A program made the translations under genes and the position numbers. The notes under the pieces are model-generated. The model saw nothing but the letters and a program-made list of their open reading frames with translations, was not told the origin of the DNA and did not search any database. Shown piece after piece: positions 50,259 to 59,632 of a stretch of DNA of 64,000 nucleotides. This DNA is from UBA5543 sp964464965. Lineage in GTDB: Bacteria > Bacteroidota > Bacteroidia > Chitinophagales > Chitinophagaceae. Every line of letters begins with the position of its first letter. The first letter of the stretch is position 1. Location of the stretch: contig CAYXHM010000003.1 in the NCBI GenBank assembly GCA_964464965.1, forward strand, positions 440,443 to 504,442, read 5' to 3'.

Positions 50259-52265
50259 TTATATACCTTCTTTCAGCCCCTCTACAAAGTACATATTCAT
50301 ATCGCCTTTGTTCTTTGCGGCTATTTCGCCACGGTAGGTACAGATGAACTTGTCTTTTATCAGCTCGTAAGTAGTTTGCGAAATGTTTATTTTATCGGGC
50401 AGGCTGCTTTGCTCCATGCGCGCGGCGGTATTTACCGTATCGCCCCAGATGTCATAAGCAAACTTTTTAACCCCAACTATACCCGCTACTACCGCGCCGC
50501 TGTGCAAGCCTATGCGTATATCAAAAGTAGTACCGTGCAGGCGCTTTTTACGCTCGTTCATAAATGCTTTTATGTCCAGCGCGGCACGTACTGTATTTTC
50601 AGCATGGTTATGGTCTGCAGCGGGCAGGCCTGATACGGCCAGGTAAGCATCGCCGATTGTTTTTATCTTTTCTATATGATATTTTGAAATAATGTCGTCG
50701 AAGGCTTTGAAGCAGGTATGCAGTTCATCTACCAGTTGCTGTGGTGTCAGCCTTTCTCCTGCCTTGGTAAAATCTACAAAGTCTGTAAATATCACGGTTA
50801 CATGGTCGAAGTATTTAGCTTCTGATGAACCTTTCTGTTTCAGCTCGTTGGCTACTTCTTCCGGCAATATATTACGCAGCAGGTCGTCCGACTTTTGTTT
50901 TTCAGAAACTATCTCTGCGGTACGCATTGTTACTTCTTCTTCCAGCCTATCTTTCTCCGTTTCCAGGTAGCGTTGCTTTTCCTGCTCCTGCGCCATTGTT
51001 TTTTCACTAAGTGTTTGTACCTGGACAAGTTGGTGTTTCAGGTCTTTTGCTATCCGGGTAAAGTTTGATGCCAGGTAAATAGACATAGATACAGGTATGC
51101 TGAGTATTGCGGCGATGCAAAGTATTAATACCAACAGGCTAAGCCAGCCGCCGTGCAGTTGCAGGCCCTTGTTAAGTACCGCAATAGATACTATGGTAAA
51201 GACAAATAGCGTAAGGAACAATATGCCCACACCAACAATACGCGCCCCCGGCACCTTCCTGTAAATAGCACTTATGGTAACGATTATAGATTCCAGCGTA
51301 ACAAAAAGACAGACGACTACTAAAGAGAATATTGAGACCTCCATGCGAAAAAAGGAAAGTGCAAATGGAGCCAGTCCCAATATTGCTATGATCCTGAAAC
51401 GGAGTCTTGATCTACCAAAAAATTTGTTGGTAACACCGCTCAACGATATGGCGATAAGAACAGCTATGCCAATGCTACTATGAGCAAATACCTGTGTCCA
51501 CCTGGGGTTATGCAGTAACGTTGACACATATGGAATAAAGAATGCAAGGCAGGCTGAGAAACACAGGATACAGAAATACAGGTTTGACCTGTCTTTACGG
51601 TCGTACATCCATAGCAGAAAATGCAACAGGGATAGCGCGACGAAGAAACCACCCATAGTGAGGAGGAAAAGACCCATAAAGTTACGCTCTGACGACCAGG
51701 AACTGAAAGCGATGTTGGCAGCATATATGTTTAAAGCAAAGCCGGCCATATAACCTTCGTATGCATCCCAGCCGTTTTTTGCAAAATAATTGGCATAGCG
51801 TACAGCAATTACGTGGTTGCCCGAATCTAATGCTGAAATTACATAAGGCAGCGATTTAGGGTTATGATATTCCACACTGTCACGCGGCACAAGGCGGCCA
51901 TACCGGGTCACCCGCCTGCCATCAATGTATATTTCTGATGCACCATCGTGCTCTAGCATAAGGGCTAGAGGTATTTTGCGTAATGATGAGTCCACCGATA
52001 TGTGCAGGCGAAACCAGCCTATGCCTTTAAAATATATATTGGCACTGTCTTGCAACCGCAGCCTTGAGTCCAGCGGTCGCCAGTTACTATCGTTATAGCC
52101 GGGCGCTGCCCAGGCGCTGTCGTCTCCTGCATGGTACAGCCAGTTTTCCTCAAAAGAGTAAGAGTTGGTAAGGCTGTCTTTCGACAAATGTGTCACGTAA
52201 GGTTGGCCCTGTACAAGTGATGCCTGTGCGATGAATAAGAATAGTATAATAAGTAGCCTTGCCAT
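50259..52265 (-). CDS. Membrane-bound class III adenylate cyclase with 7TMR-DISM sensor
   Basis: 668 residues from the ATG at 52265. Signal peptide, then a jelly-roll periplasmic domain (about 25-195; WLYHAGDDSAWAAPGYNDSN, WFRLHISVD, HDGASEIYIDGRRV), then seven predicted membrane helices (about 195-400), a coiled coil, and a class III cyclase domain (about 460-640). Metal-binding Asp are in FTDFVDFTK and KTIGDAYLAVSG. The Lys (EKIKTIGD) and Asp (YDIWGDTVN) fit ATP rather than GTP specificity, and N-x-x-x-R is in NTAARM. It should make cAMP in response to an extracellular ligand (family inference). Confidence 0.87.
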   Translation of the reverse strand: MARLLIILFLFIAQASLVQGQPYVTHLSKDSLTNSYSFEENWLYHAGDDSAWAAPGYNDSNWRPLDSRLRLQDSANIYFKGIGWFRLHISVDSSLRKIPLALMLEHDGASEIYIDGRRVTRYGRLVPRDSVEYHNPKSLPYVISALDSGNHVIAVRYANYFAKNGWDAYEGYMAGFALNIYAANIAFSSWSSERNFMGLFLLTMGGFFVALSLLHFLLWMYDRKDRSNLYFCILCFSACLAFFIPYVSTLLHNPRWTQVFAHSSIGIAVLIAISLSGVTNKFFGRSRLRFRIIAILGLAPFALSFFRMEVSIFSLVVVCLFVTLESIIVTISAIYRKVPGARIVGVGILFLTLFVFTIVSIAVLNKGLQLHGGWLSLLVLILCIAAILSIPVSMSIYLASNFTRIAKDLKHQLVQVQTLSEKTMAQEQEKQRYLETEKDRLEEEVTMRTAEIVSEKQKSDDLLRNILPEEVANELKQKGSSEAKYFDHVTVIFTDFVDFTKAGERLTPQQLVDELHTCFKAFDDIISKYHIEKIKTIGDAYLAVSGLPAADHNHAENTVRAALDIKAFMNERKKRLHGTTFDIRIGLHSGAVVAGIVGVKKFAYDIWGDTVNTAARMEQSSLPDKINISQTTYELIKDKFICTYRGEIAAKNKGDMNMYFVEGLKEGI

Positions 52266-52345
52266 ATTGTATGGATGCAAAATAGCTATTTCTACTAATA
52301 TCTTTATACGGATAGTATTTTCAAAATACGGCCCGGCTGAATATG

Positions 52346-54490
52346 CTACGCCGCAGGCAATGTGATAGTGAAAGTTGTTCCCTTGCCGGGATGGCTTTGT
52401 ACCGCGATGCGGCCCTTATTGTTAAGGATAAAGCTATGTGAGAGGTGCAGCCCTATACCGGTTCCTTTTTCCCCATCTGTGCCATGTGTGCTTATATTCG
52501 GGTTGCCGTCAAATAGTCTCTCTGCCTGTTCTTTCGTCATGCCAATGCCTGTATCTGTTATGGATATGGCAACTTCATTGCCATGTTGAACAGCACTCAC
52601 GGTAACAGAGCCGTTTTCAGGCGTAAATTTTATTGCGTTGGAAAGCAGGTTGCGTATCACCATATCTACCTGGTTGCGGTCTGCATATACATATAGCTGC
52701 TCTGTAAAATTAGCTGCCAGGGTAATGTTCTTTTGTTGCGCGGCATCTTTAAGTACTGCGAAGCTCTTTAACACCTTGCGGCGAACGCTTATTTTCTCCA
52801 GGTCCAGTACATTTTCACCTTTCATCTGGCTTTTTGCCCATTGCAACAGATTATCCAGCAACAGCGTTACAGATTGCAGCTTATTATTCAGTTCTTCTTT
52901 ATACAGCTTAAACTCGTCGGGGGTAATGATACCTTCGTCCAGCATAGACATGGTACCCGTAAGTGCATTGATAGGGCTGCGCAGGTCGTGAGACAGTACG
53001 GAGAATGTAGTGTCTTTAAAGGCATTCAGGCGGCGCAGTTTTTCAGCCTGCAGCTCTATTTCATTCTTTTGCTCTGTAATAACCGCATTCCGCTTACGGG
53101 TATTCATCATATTGCGAAACAGGAGCAGGGCTATGACTATAGCCAGCACCGCGCTGGCCAGCGCACTGAATAATACAATACGGTTGTTGGCAATTTTACC
53201 GGCTTCTATGGCTTTATCTTTTTCCAGCAGTGCTATCCGGTCTTCTTTTTTTTCCAGTGCATAGTCATACTCCATTTTCTGTGCAGCTATGCGGCCTTTA
53301 TTCTTAGCAATAGTATTGCTATAGTTTTCGCTGATGTGGTAATATTTCAATGCCTCTTTGTAGTGCCCTGTTTTTTCCAGTGTCCTGGCCAGGGTATCGG
53401 CCAGGTGCATAGCTTGTTCGTGCATATCATTATCCTGCAATACGTCCAGTGCATCTTCCAGGTAGCTTATGCCTTGTTGTAGTTGCCCTTTCCGCACCAT
53501 TATCTGCCCCAGCCCGCCTTTTGCCAGTGCCAGCCCCATCTGGTCGTTCAGCCTGCCGGACTCGTGCAATGATTCACTGAACAATTTTTCAGCCTGCTCA
53601 ATATTACCCATGTTCAGGTAGCATTCCGCCATATTACCATTGAGCAGGTTGTTGAGGTAGGGGCTGTTAATAGGTTTAGCCAGATTCATAGCCTGTACCA
53701 GGTATGCCATGGCAGAGTCATACTTCTTTTCCTCGTTGTATATCATGGCATAGGTGGTTTGTACAGACACCGCAGACCATTGCGACCCCGAAACCTTTGC
53801 CAGTACCATAGCCCTGGCTGCATATTCCTTTGCCTTATCATGCACACCCAGGCGGAAGTAGATGTTTGATATGTTTAATAGTGTTGTTTCTATTTCAGGC
53901 TTGCGGCCCAGCTTTTCATTAAGGCTGAGCGCGGTCAGGTGGTTTTTTAAAGCTGTTGCATAATTGCCCTGCTCAAAATGTATGATGGCAATATTGTTGA
54001 TAACGGTAGCCAGCTCTGTAGAGTCTTTGTATTTTCCGGCGGCTCTTCTACTGCTGTCGTAGTAGCGTAGCGCATTTTTATAATCGTTTTGCCGCAGGTA
54101 TATATTGCCGGTGGCCGTTAGCGCACGGGTATAATGCATGTGGTCTTTTCGCTGCCTTGCCAGTGCCAGTGCCTTGCCTGTATAATGCAGCGCACTATCG
54201 TAGCGGCTCAACTGGTAAAAGGCATTGCCTATTTGCAGGCACGATGCTATAAATAAATTGCTGTTCCCCAGTTTTTGCGATGCTTTGTATGCCGTTTGCC
54301 CATAGTGCAAACTACTATCAGGGCTGATGTCGAAATATTGTTTGCTGATGTCTAAGCGTAATTGAACATCGGCGGTATCTGAATTAACTTTTAGAGACAG
54401 CTCTCTTTTAAGGCTATCTATTTTATTTGCCGCAATAATATTTGACAGGCAGAAAACCATGCCTGCTATTAATAAGGGTATTTTAAGCAT
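52346..54490 (-). CDS. TPR-containing sensor histidine kinase
   Basis: 714 residues from the ATG at 54490; the longer frame upstream overlaps the protease gene and lacks a signal. Signal peptide MLKIPLLIAGMVFCLSNIIA, then about eight TPR-like units (for example ALHYTGKALALARQRKDHMH, NALRYYDSSRRAAGKYKD), one membrane helix (IVLFSALASAVLAIVIALLLF), a coiled coil and the kinase core: H-box SVLSHDLRSPINALTG, N-box NLLSNAIKFTPENG, G1 DTGIGM, G2 GTGIGLHLSH. No receiver or HTH is fused and no response regulator is adjacent, so the partner is elsewhere. A typical Bacteroidota periplasmic-TPR kinase. Confidence 0.9.
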   Translation of the reverse strand: MLKIPLLIAGMVFCLSNIIAANKIDSLKRELSLKVNSDTADVQLRLDISKQYFDISPDSSLHYGQTAYKASQKLGNSNLFIASCLQIGNAFYQLSRYDSALHYTGKALALARQRKDHMHYTRALTATGNIYLRQNDYKNALRYYDSSRRAAGKYKDSTELATVINNIAIIHFEQGNYATALKNHLTALSLNEKLGRKPEIETTLLNISNIYFRLGVHDKAKEYAARAMVLAKVSGSQWSAVSVQTTYAMIYNEEKKYDSAMAYLVQAMNLAKPINSPYLNNLLNGNMAECYLNMGNIEQAEKLFSESLHESGRLNDQMGLALAKGGLGQIMVRKGQLQQGISYLEDALDVLQDNDMHEQAMHLADTLARTLEKTGHYKEALKYYHISENYSNTIAKNKGRIAAQKMEYDYALEKKEDRIALLEKDKAIEAGKIANNRIVLFSALASAVLAIVIALLLFRNMMNTRKRNAVITEQKNEIELQAEKLRRLNAFKDTTFSVLSHDLRSPINALTGTMSMLDEGIITPDEFKLYKEELNNKLQSVTLLLDNLLQWAKSQMKGENVLDLEKISVRRKVLKSFAVLKDAAQQKNITLAANFTEQLYVYADRNQVDMVIRNLLSNAIKFTPENGSVTVSAVQHGNEVAISITDTGIGMTKEQAERLFDGNPNISTHGTDGEKGTGIGLHLSHSFILNNKGRIAVQSHPGKGTTFTITLPAA

Positions 54491-54647
54491 TATGAGATGC
54501 TTCGCTTTAAAAGGATTTTTGTTTGTTTGTATAGTATTGTCACGACAATTGCGATGTAAATATAAGTGATTTTTAAAGGCAGAATGAACAGTAGTCATTA
54601 AAATCCGGGTAAATAGGATGGAATACAGGGTTACAGTATGGTTTGTT

Positions 54648-56105
54648 TTATTGTGTAACCCGGTGCCGGGTTTCGGCCAGTTGAATAGCCGCAGCAGCAT
54701 TTACAATACCGCCCGCACGGCAAAAGTACCATAGCTGTGCTATCGTTTTCCTGCGCCCCGGCACATCTGCATACAAAGTGCTTTTTGTAACGGTTTGCAT
54801 GAGTATCGTTTTTACCTGCGCGGCAGTTAGCTGCGGGTAGTAGCTACGTAACATGGCAGCTACGCCTGCCACAACAGGCCCCGCCATGCTGGTGCCAGAG
54901 TATTTTGCAAATGTGTCTACAGGTACAGTAGCATATATATTTACCCCCGGCGCCATAATATCTACGCTATAGCGCCCGTAGTTTGAAAAACCGGCCACCA
55001 GTTTCTTAGGGCTATTGCCGGTAGCGCCCACCTGTATGAAGTTTTCAGCCAAAGTGCTGGAGTCGATATGGGCATTGGGGTAATTTTTTATTACAGAATC
55101 GGCCAGCTCCATAGCATCATTACCTGCGGAGTGCACCAGCAGCACATCTTTTTCCTGCGCATAACGTATTGCTTTCGCCACTTCTGTATAGCCTGGGCTT
55201 GCGTACTTGCCAAAGCTCATATTTATGATAGCAGCCCCGTTATCTACCGCGTAGCGTATAGCGTTAGCTACGTCTTTATCTCGTTCATCGCCATTTGGTA
55301 TGGCCCTTATGGGCATTATTTTCAGCCAGCGGCCGCTATCAGCGCAGCGGGCCACGCTCATTACAGTACCGGCGGTGTGCGTACCATGCGCAGGGTTGGC
55401 GGCATCAATATGGTTGTTGCCATAGTGCCGTTCGGTTAAAGAATCAGGGTTGTCGCCAACATACAGCCTGCGCAGGGAGTCTGTATTGATGCGGTTGTAA
55501 ACAACCATACTATCTGCCAACTCTTTAAACTCAGCCAGGTCTTTTTCAAAAGATTCGCCCACCAGTCGTTTACCCAGCGCTTTTAAAAAAATGTTGTCTT
55601 TATTCTTGTAGAGTTTGTTAGCCATTTTTGCACTGGAAACACGGTCGCGGTCTTTGTCGCGATGTTCGGTAGCCGCTGAATAAAATCTTTGTTTCTCACT
55701 TTCAGTAAGGCTGCTACTGTCGGTATCATATTTTCTTTTCAGTGCAAAATATTCCCTTGTTTCCTCGTCGGCCTCGTAGTTGATATCGCCACCCTTGCCG
55801 CCAAGAAAGCTCCAGCCATGTACATCATCTGTATAGCCGTTGCCATCATCATCTTTATTATTATCCTCCACTTCGCCCTTGTTGGTCCATATATAAGGTT
55901 GCAGGGTTTTGTGCGTTATCTGCGTACCGTTATCTATCACCGCAACGATGACCGGGGATGGTTTTTTCCCTTGTAGCAATTTTGCTGCGCCTGTTGCATC
56001 TATACCAAAAGATTTACCGGGCACAGGTGGCAGCAGGTGCCATTCTTTTTGTGCAGCAGCAGGTAGCGCTATAAATAATAAAGCGGAGATAATGAACCTG
56101 GACAT
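54648..56105 (-). CDS. Secreted S8 (subtilisin-family) serine protease
   Basis: 485 residues with signal peptide MSRFIISALLFIALPAAAQ. The catalytic triad is visible: Asp in VAVIDNGTQ (about 58), His in AHGTHTAGT, Ser in SGTSMAGP, and the oxyanion Asn in VHSAGNDA. Between Asp and His there is an insertion of about 170 residues with a DDDGNGYTDDVHGW calcium-binding-like loop, as in Bacteroidota S8 proteases. There is no T9SS sorting domain; the chain ends LAETRHRVTQ, so it is probably periplasmic or secreted by another route. The histidine kinase gene follows 157 bp later. Confidence 0.88.
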   Translation of the reverse strand: MSRFIISALLFIALPAAAQKEWHLLPPVPGKSFGIDATGAAKLLQGKKPSPVIVAVIDNGTQITHKTLQPYIWTNKGEVEDNNKDDDGNGYTDDVHGWSFLGGKGGDINYEADEETREYFALKRKYDTDSSSLTESEKQRFYSAATEHRDKDRDRVSSAKMANKLYKNKDNIFLKALGKRLVGESFEKDLAEFKELADSMVVYNRINTDSLRRLYVGDNPDSLTERHYGNNHIDAANPAHGTHTAGTVMSVARCADSGRWLKIMPIRAIPNGDERDKDVANAIRYAVDNGAAIINMSFGKYASPGYTEVAKAIRYAQEKDVLLVHSAGNDAMELADSVIKNYPNAHIDSSTLAENFIQVGATGNSPKKLVAGFSNYGRYSVDIMAPGVNIYATVPVDTFAKYSGTSMAGPVVAGVAAMLRSYYPQLTAAQVKTILMQTVTKSTLYADVPGRRKTIAQLWYFCRAGGIVNAAAAIQLAETRHRVTQ

Positions 56106-56196
56106 ACCATGAAATTAAGCCATCAAAGATAGTTATTGCGGCATCAGCTATACAATCAAATAAACCTCATATTTTTAATGTGTAAAAATATATACT

Positions 56197-57219
56197 ATGC
56201 ATTCGGGTAATCATTATAAACTGAAAGAACTATTGATGTGGACGCGCCGCGATATATATGCTTTGCTGGCGCTGGCAGTAGTGCCTACGGTATTATACAA
56301 AGTGTTGGGATTCTACTGGCTGGCCATACCCTGGCAGCCGGTGGCTGTACTGGGCACGGCAGCGGCATTCATTGTTGGCTTCAGGAACAATGCCACGTAC
56401 GACCGTGCCTGGGAGGCGCGCAAGATATATGGCGCTATTGTAAACAGCAGCCGTAGCTGGGGCCTGATGGTGAAAGATTTTATAAGGGCCACACCCGAAA
56501 ACCCCATCAGTGATGAAGAGGTGAGGCTGATCAGCAAGCAACTGGTGTACCGCCATATAGGCTGGCTAACGGCTATGCGCTACCAACTGCGCCAGCCACG
56601 CCCGTGGGAGACTATGGCACAGCCGCACAATGTAGAGTTTCGCCGTACACATTATAAAATAGCTGAGTGTGATGTGGAGAATATGGAGCCTGAACTACGC
56701 AAGTACATGACTCATGACGAGGCAACTTATATTATGAAAAAGAAAAACCGCGCTACGCAAATCATAGCGCTGCAATCAAAGCAACTGCGTGAACTTTCTG
56801 AACAGGGCCTGATAGAAAACAACCGCTATGTAGCTATGCAGGCAATGCTTACAGACCTGTACGACCAGCAGGGCAAATGTGAGCGCATAAAAAATTATCC
56901 TTATCCAAGACAGTTTGCCACGCTTAACAAATTTTTCATCACGCTGTTTGTACTAATGATGCCCTTTGGTATGCTGCAGGTGTTTCATGAGATGAGCGAC
57001 TATATGATATGGTTTACCATACCATTCAGCGCACTGGTTGGCTGGGTATTTACCACGCTGGAGAAAATTGGCGAGTCAACAGAAAACCCATTTGAAGGCA
57101 ACGCCAATGATGTGCCTATAACAGCGCTGAGCCGTACTATAGAAATAGACCTGCGCGATATGCTGGACGAAGAAAACCTGCCCGAACCTGTACAGCCTGC
57201 GGGCAGTATATTGACATAG
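56197..57219 (+). CDS. Bestrophin-family ion channel-like membrane protein
   Basis: 340 residues. There are hydrophobic helices near 20-60 (DIYALLALAVVPTVLYKVLG, VAVLGTAAAFIVGF) and 245-300 (FFITLFVLMMPFGMLQV, WFTIPFSALVGWVFTTLEKI). The RNNATYDRAWEAR segment after helix 2 and GESTENPFEG are the diagnostic bestrophin/RFP-TM (UPF0187) motifs. Bacterial members form pentameric channels, selective for cations in KpBest and for chloride in some others; selectivity here is unknown. Inner membrane. Monocistronic. Confidence 0.88.
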   Translation: MHSGNHYKLKELLMWTRRDIYALLALAVVPTVLYKVLGFYWLAIPWQPVAVLGTAAAFIVGFRNNATYDRAWEARKIYGAIVNSSRSWGLMVKDFIRATPENPISDEEVRLISKQLVYRHIGWLTAMRYQLRQPRPWETMAQPHNVEFRRTHYKIAECDVENMEPELRKYMTHDEATYIMKKKNRATQIIALQSKQLRELSEQGLIENNRYVAMQAMLTDLYDQQGKCERIKNYPYPRQFATLNKFFITLFVLMMPFGMLQVFHEMSDYMIWFTIPFSALVGWVFTTLEKIGESTENPFEGNANDVPITALSRTIEIDLRDMLDEENLPEPVQPAGSILT

Positions 57220-57225
57220 CGGTTT

Positions 57226-57744
57226 TTACTTTTTGAGGTATATCACGTTGTCGTCGTGGTTGTGATTGGTATAAACGTTATCCAGCTTGTAAGATTCAAT
57301 AAAGTTGTAGCAACCAATTTTTGCAGAAGAGGTCGGCATTTCTTCGGTATAATGCCCCTGGTCTAAGATGTCAGAAATACGGTGCCTGTTGCCTGTTTTG
57401 TGTATGTATATTTCATAATCGTGGCCTGTCATGGCAATAAGCCCTGTTGCCACTTCTTTTTCAGGGTCGTAGTTGAGTATGGTCATTCCGCCCAGTGGTA
57501 TCGTATCGCTATCGCGCATGTATTGGCTGCGTTGCAATAAGAAGAATGTACTGTCTGCCAGTTTTGTAAAATTGCTCCCAGTTTCATATCGCAGCACGGA
57601 TACTTCAGCAACCTCTTCTATAGAATAACCAATGGTACATAGCGTGAGCACTTGGTCGCGGCAATCTACCTGGCGTGTACCACAGCCAGGCTGAAAAAGG
57701 AATACGCTGCTGAAAAGCATGGGGATTGTGAGTAGTAACTTCAT
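57226..57744 (-). CDS. Lipoprotein or secreted protein with conserved Cys pairs
   Basis: 172 residues from the ATG at 57744; an upstream TTG is unlikely. The signal MKLLLTIPMLFSSVFLFQPGC has a possible lipid Cys 21, then GTRQVDCRDQVLTLCTIGYS. The rest has VSVLRYETGSNFTKLADSTF, YDPEKEVATGLIAMTGHDYE and an SAKIGCYNFIESYKLDN end. The CRDxVxxLC start recalls CKDYVFDC of the 37360 lipoprotein. It converges with the bestrophin gene, stops 7 bp apart. Function unknown. Confidence 0.6.
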   Translation of the reverse strand: MKLLLTIPMLFSSVFLFQPGCGTRQVDCRDQVLTLCTIGYSIEEVAEVSVLRYETGSNFTKLADSTFFLLQRSQYMRDSDTIPLGGMTILNYDPEKEVATGLIAMTGHDYEIYIHKTGNRHRISDILDQGHYTEEMPTSSAKIGCYNFIESYKLDNVYTNHNHDDNVIYLKK

Positions 57745-57823
57745 AACGATGGTTTTCAATAGGCTTATTTTTCAAATACCATGCCAATCATTATTTAAAG
57801 AGAATATATATCTTGTGGCTGGT

Positions 57824-58342
57824 ATGAATATAATGCTGAAGAAATACATGATAATAATGTTGCTGCTGCCTGTGGCAGCACAGGCACAAAAGATGGAGGT
57901 GGGTATGCTGGGTGGTGTGAAATCTGACGGCGGATGGACGGGCTCAGCCGCGTTTTACCTGAAACTGTGGAAGCTACAGGTAGGGCCTGTTGTGGAAATG
58001 CACAGCACACGGGGGAAATATGTATTCCCTGCTTTTGCTACTTCTACCTATACTGCAATATTGCCGGGTGTGAATGTCAACTATATATTCCCTATAACAA
58101 GGGGGTATGTTTACCCGGGCATTACCGCCAGGTACCGCACTGGCAATGATGGCCTGGCCGATTACAGTGGTGTGGATTATGGCTTGCAAATGGGAGTAGT
58201 ATTCAATTTGGTAAAGTCATTATCGCTGAATGGGGAAACAGGTTTCAGGTCTGAAAATACAAATGTCACACATCCATCCGGGTCAGGCAAAATTACGAAC
58301 ACTTATATACCCATTACCGTTGGCCTGAGGTTTGGTTTTTAA
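57824..58342 (+). CDS. Small outer membrane beta-barrel protein, paralog of 58374-58919
   Basis: 172 residues if started at 57824; an internal ATG at 57833 (MLKKYMIIMLLLPVAAQAQ) is equally possible and gives the cleaner signal peptide. The mature part: KMEVGMLGGVKSDGGWTGSA, LKLWKLQVGPVVEMHSTRGK, PGVNVNYIFPITRGYVYPGI, with final strand YIPITVGLRFGF, ending in an aromatic residue as outer membrane barrels do. Strand count suits an eight-stranded barrel. It pairs with the next gene by duplication. Confidence 0.7.
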   Translation: MNIMLKKYMIIMLLLPVAAQAQKMEVGMLGGVKSDGGWTGSAAFYLKLWKLQVGPVVEMHSTRGKYVFPAFATSTYTAILPGVNVNYIFPITRGYVYPGITARYRTGNDGLADYSGVDYGLQMGVVFNLVKSLSLNGETGFRSENTNVTHPSGSGKITNTYIPITVGLRFGF

Positions 58343-58373
58343 GATTATAGTTTACACTTATTTAACAACTATC

Positions 58374-58919
58374 ATGATAAAAAGAATTGCCCTTATTGTA
58401 CTATTATTATCGCCCGTGTGGGCAACGGCGCAACGCTCAGAGATAGCGATGGCAGGAGGTGTAAAAGCAGGAAGTGGTTTTACAGGCTCTCTGGGTTATA
58501 ATTTCAAACTTTGGAAGATACAATTAGGAGCTGTAGCAGAAGTGAATATGATAAACAACATGAGCTTTCGGAGCGCAACAAATTATAAAACATTTGCGCC
58601 TGGAGCCAATCTCAACTTTATAATATCATTCCCGCGGGGATATGCCTACCCGGGCGTTGCATATCGCTACAACGCAGGCGAGGGCACTGATGGCAGCAAA
58701 ATAAAAGGAAGTGAAATGGGAGTACATGGTGGTGTTGCCATTAAGATCATAAAATCGTTATCTGTAAACGTAGAAACAGGTGTCAGGGCATATACATTTA
58801 AAACAGAACTGAACAAATTCTACTTCGATCATACGGGTAGCACGTTTGAGTATAAATCACAAGCGGTAGTATCTTCTTTGAGCTTTCCTGTTCTGGCTGG
58901 TCTGAAATGGTCGTTTTAA
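58374..58919 (+). CDS. Small outer membrane beta-barrel protein, paralog of 57824-58342
   Basis: 181 residues from the ATG at 58374 (MIKRIALIVLLLSPVWATAQ). The longer frame overlaps the previous gene and was rejected. Shared segments: EIAMAGGVKAGSGFTGSLGY, FKLWKIQLGAVAEVN, APGANLNFIISFPRGYAYPG, SLSVNVETGVRA, and an end PVLAGLKWSF with terminal Phe. It follows its paralog by 31 bp, so they are probably an operon. Function unknown. Confidence 0.7.
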   Translation: MIKRIALIVLLLSPVWATAQRSEIAMAGGVKAGSGFTGSLGYNFKLWKIQLGAVAEVNMINNMSFRSATNYKTFAPGANLNFIISFPRGYAYPGVAYRYNAGEGTDGSKIKGSEMGVHGGVAIKIIKSLSVNVETGVRAYTFKTELNKFYFDHTGSTFEYKSQAVVSSLSFPVLAGLKWSF

Positions 58920-58969
58920 TGCAACATTTTTGCCCATATAGCGTTCTGGTTTAAATGCTTTATGAAAAT

Positions 58970-59209
58970 ATGTATAAGTATGCGATTGTATTACTGGTTG
59001 TGATTTCCTTGGCGTCCTGCAAGAATAAAGAACATTGCTGGGAGTGCCACTTTAACAAAGGCGATACTGATGTATTGGATACAACCGTATGCGGCATGAC
59101 GAAAGATGAGTCTATAGAATTTCAGCAAAAAACTGCTGCGCGGCTAAACTACCAATATGGCCAACCTACAAAGGGGCCCGGCAGCATGTGCAGGAAAACA
59201 AGCAGATGA
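58970..59209 (+). CDS. Tiny CWxC lipoprotein, dispersed member
   Basis: 79 residues from the ATG at 58970 (MYKYAIVLLVVISLASC); an in-frame ATG at 58955 adds five residues. After the lipid Cys: KNKEHCWECHFNKGDTDVLD, then TTVCGMTKDESIEFQ, with a last Cys in GSMCRKTSR. It has the same plan as the tandem set at 44637-45813, 14 kb away, and follows outer membrane barrel genes as that set does (43853). Confidence 0.7.
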   Translation: MYKYAIVLLVVISLASCKNKEHCWECHFNKGDTDVLDTTVCGMTKDESIEFQQKTAARLNYQYGQPTKGPGSMCRKTSR

Positions 59210-59211
59210 TA

Positions 59212-59538
59212 TTAATCCACCCACCAGCCCATATAGGCAGCGAGCATAACAAAACAAAGGTATAGGCTGTACGACAACAGTGCAGGCAGCAGTTTCCTCC
59301 ATTTACGGTAATTATATATCAGTACCGCTATTACCACAAGCGGAAACAAAAACAACAAGAACCCGGTAGTAAGGGATAATATGGCCAGTAGGGGGAAATG
59401 TTTTTCATAAGCATCATTCTGCCAGTTGATACCGCCCCATGCTATAACACTGTAAAGCCAGCACAGCAGCACTGTTGCAAAAAATATCCAGGGCATCTTG
59501 CTGTACCCGTTTAACAGGAATTTTCCTATTATTTTCAT
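59212..59538 (-). CDS. Small membrane protein with three predicted helices
   Basis: 108 residues. Helices at about 15-35 (MPWIFFATVLLCWLYSVIAW), 48-73 (LLAILSLTTGFLLFLFPLVV) and 84-105 (LLPALLSYSLYLCFVMLAAY), with a basic loop NYRKWRK between 2 and 3. No family was recognised. It converges with the CWxC lipoprotein gene, 2 bp apart. Inner membrane protein of unknown role. Confidence 0.55.
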   Translation of the reverse strand: MKIIGKFLLNGYSKMPWIFFATVLLCWLYSVIAWGGINWQNDAYEKHFPLLAILSLTTGFLLFLFPLVVIAVLIYNYRKWRKLLPALLSYSLYLCFVMLAAYMGWWVD

Positions 59539-59581
59539 AATACATATTAACGATGTGGATTAATATTTATTGCCGCAGGCG

Positions 59582-59610
59582 TTGTTTATTTGATAATACA
59601 TGTATATTTG
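59582..59610 (+). promoter_or_regulatory. Promoter of the DnaB-like gene
   Basis: TTG at 59582, an 18-nt spacer and TATATTTG at 59603-59610. The ATG at 59633 implies a leader of roughly 17 nt. Its flanks resemble those of the large terminase promoter. Confidence 0.65.
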
Positions 59611-59632
59611 TGGTGTAAAAAACACACCGGCC

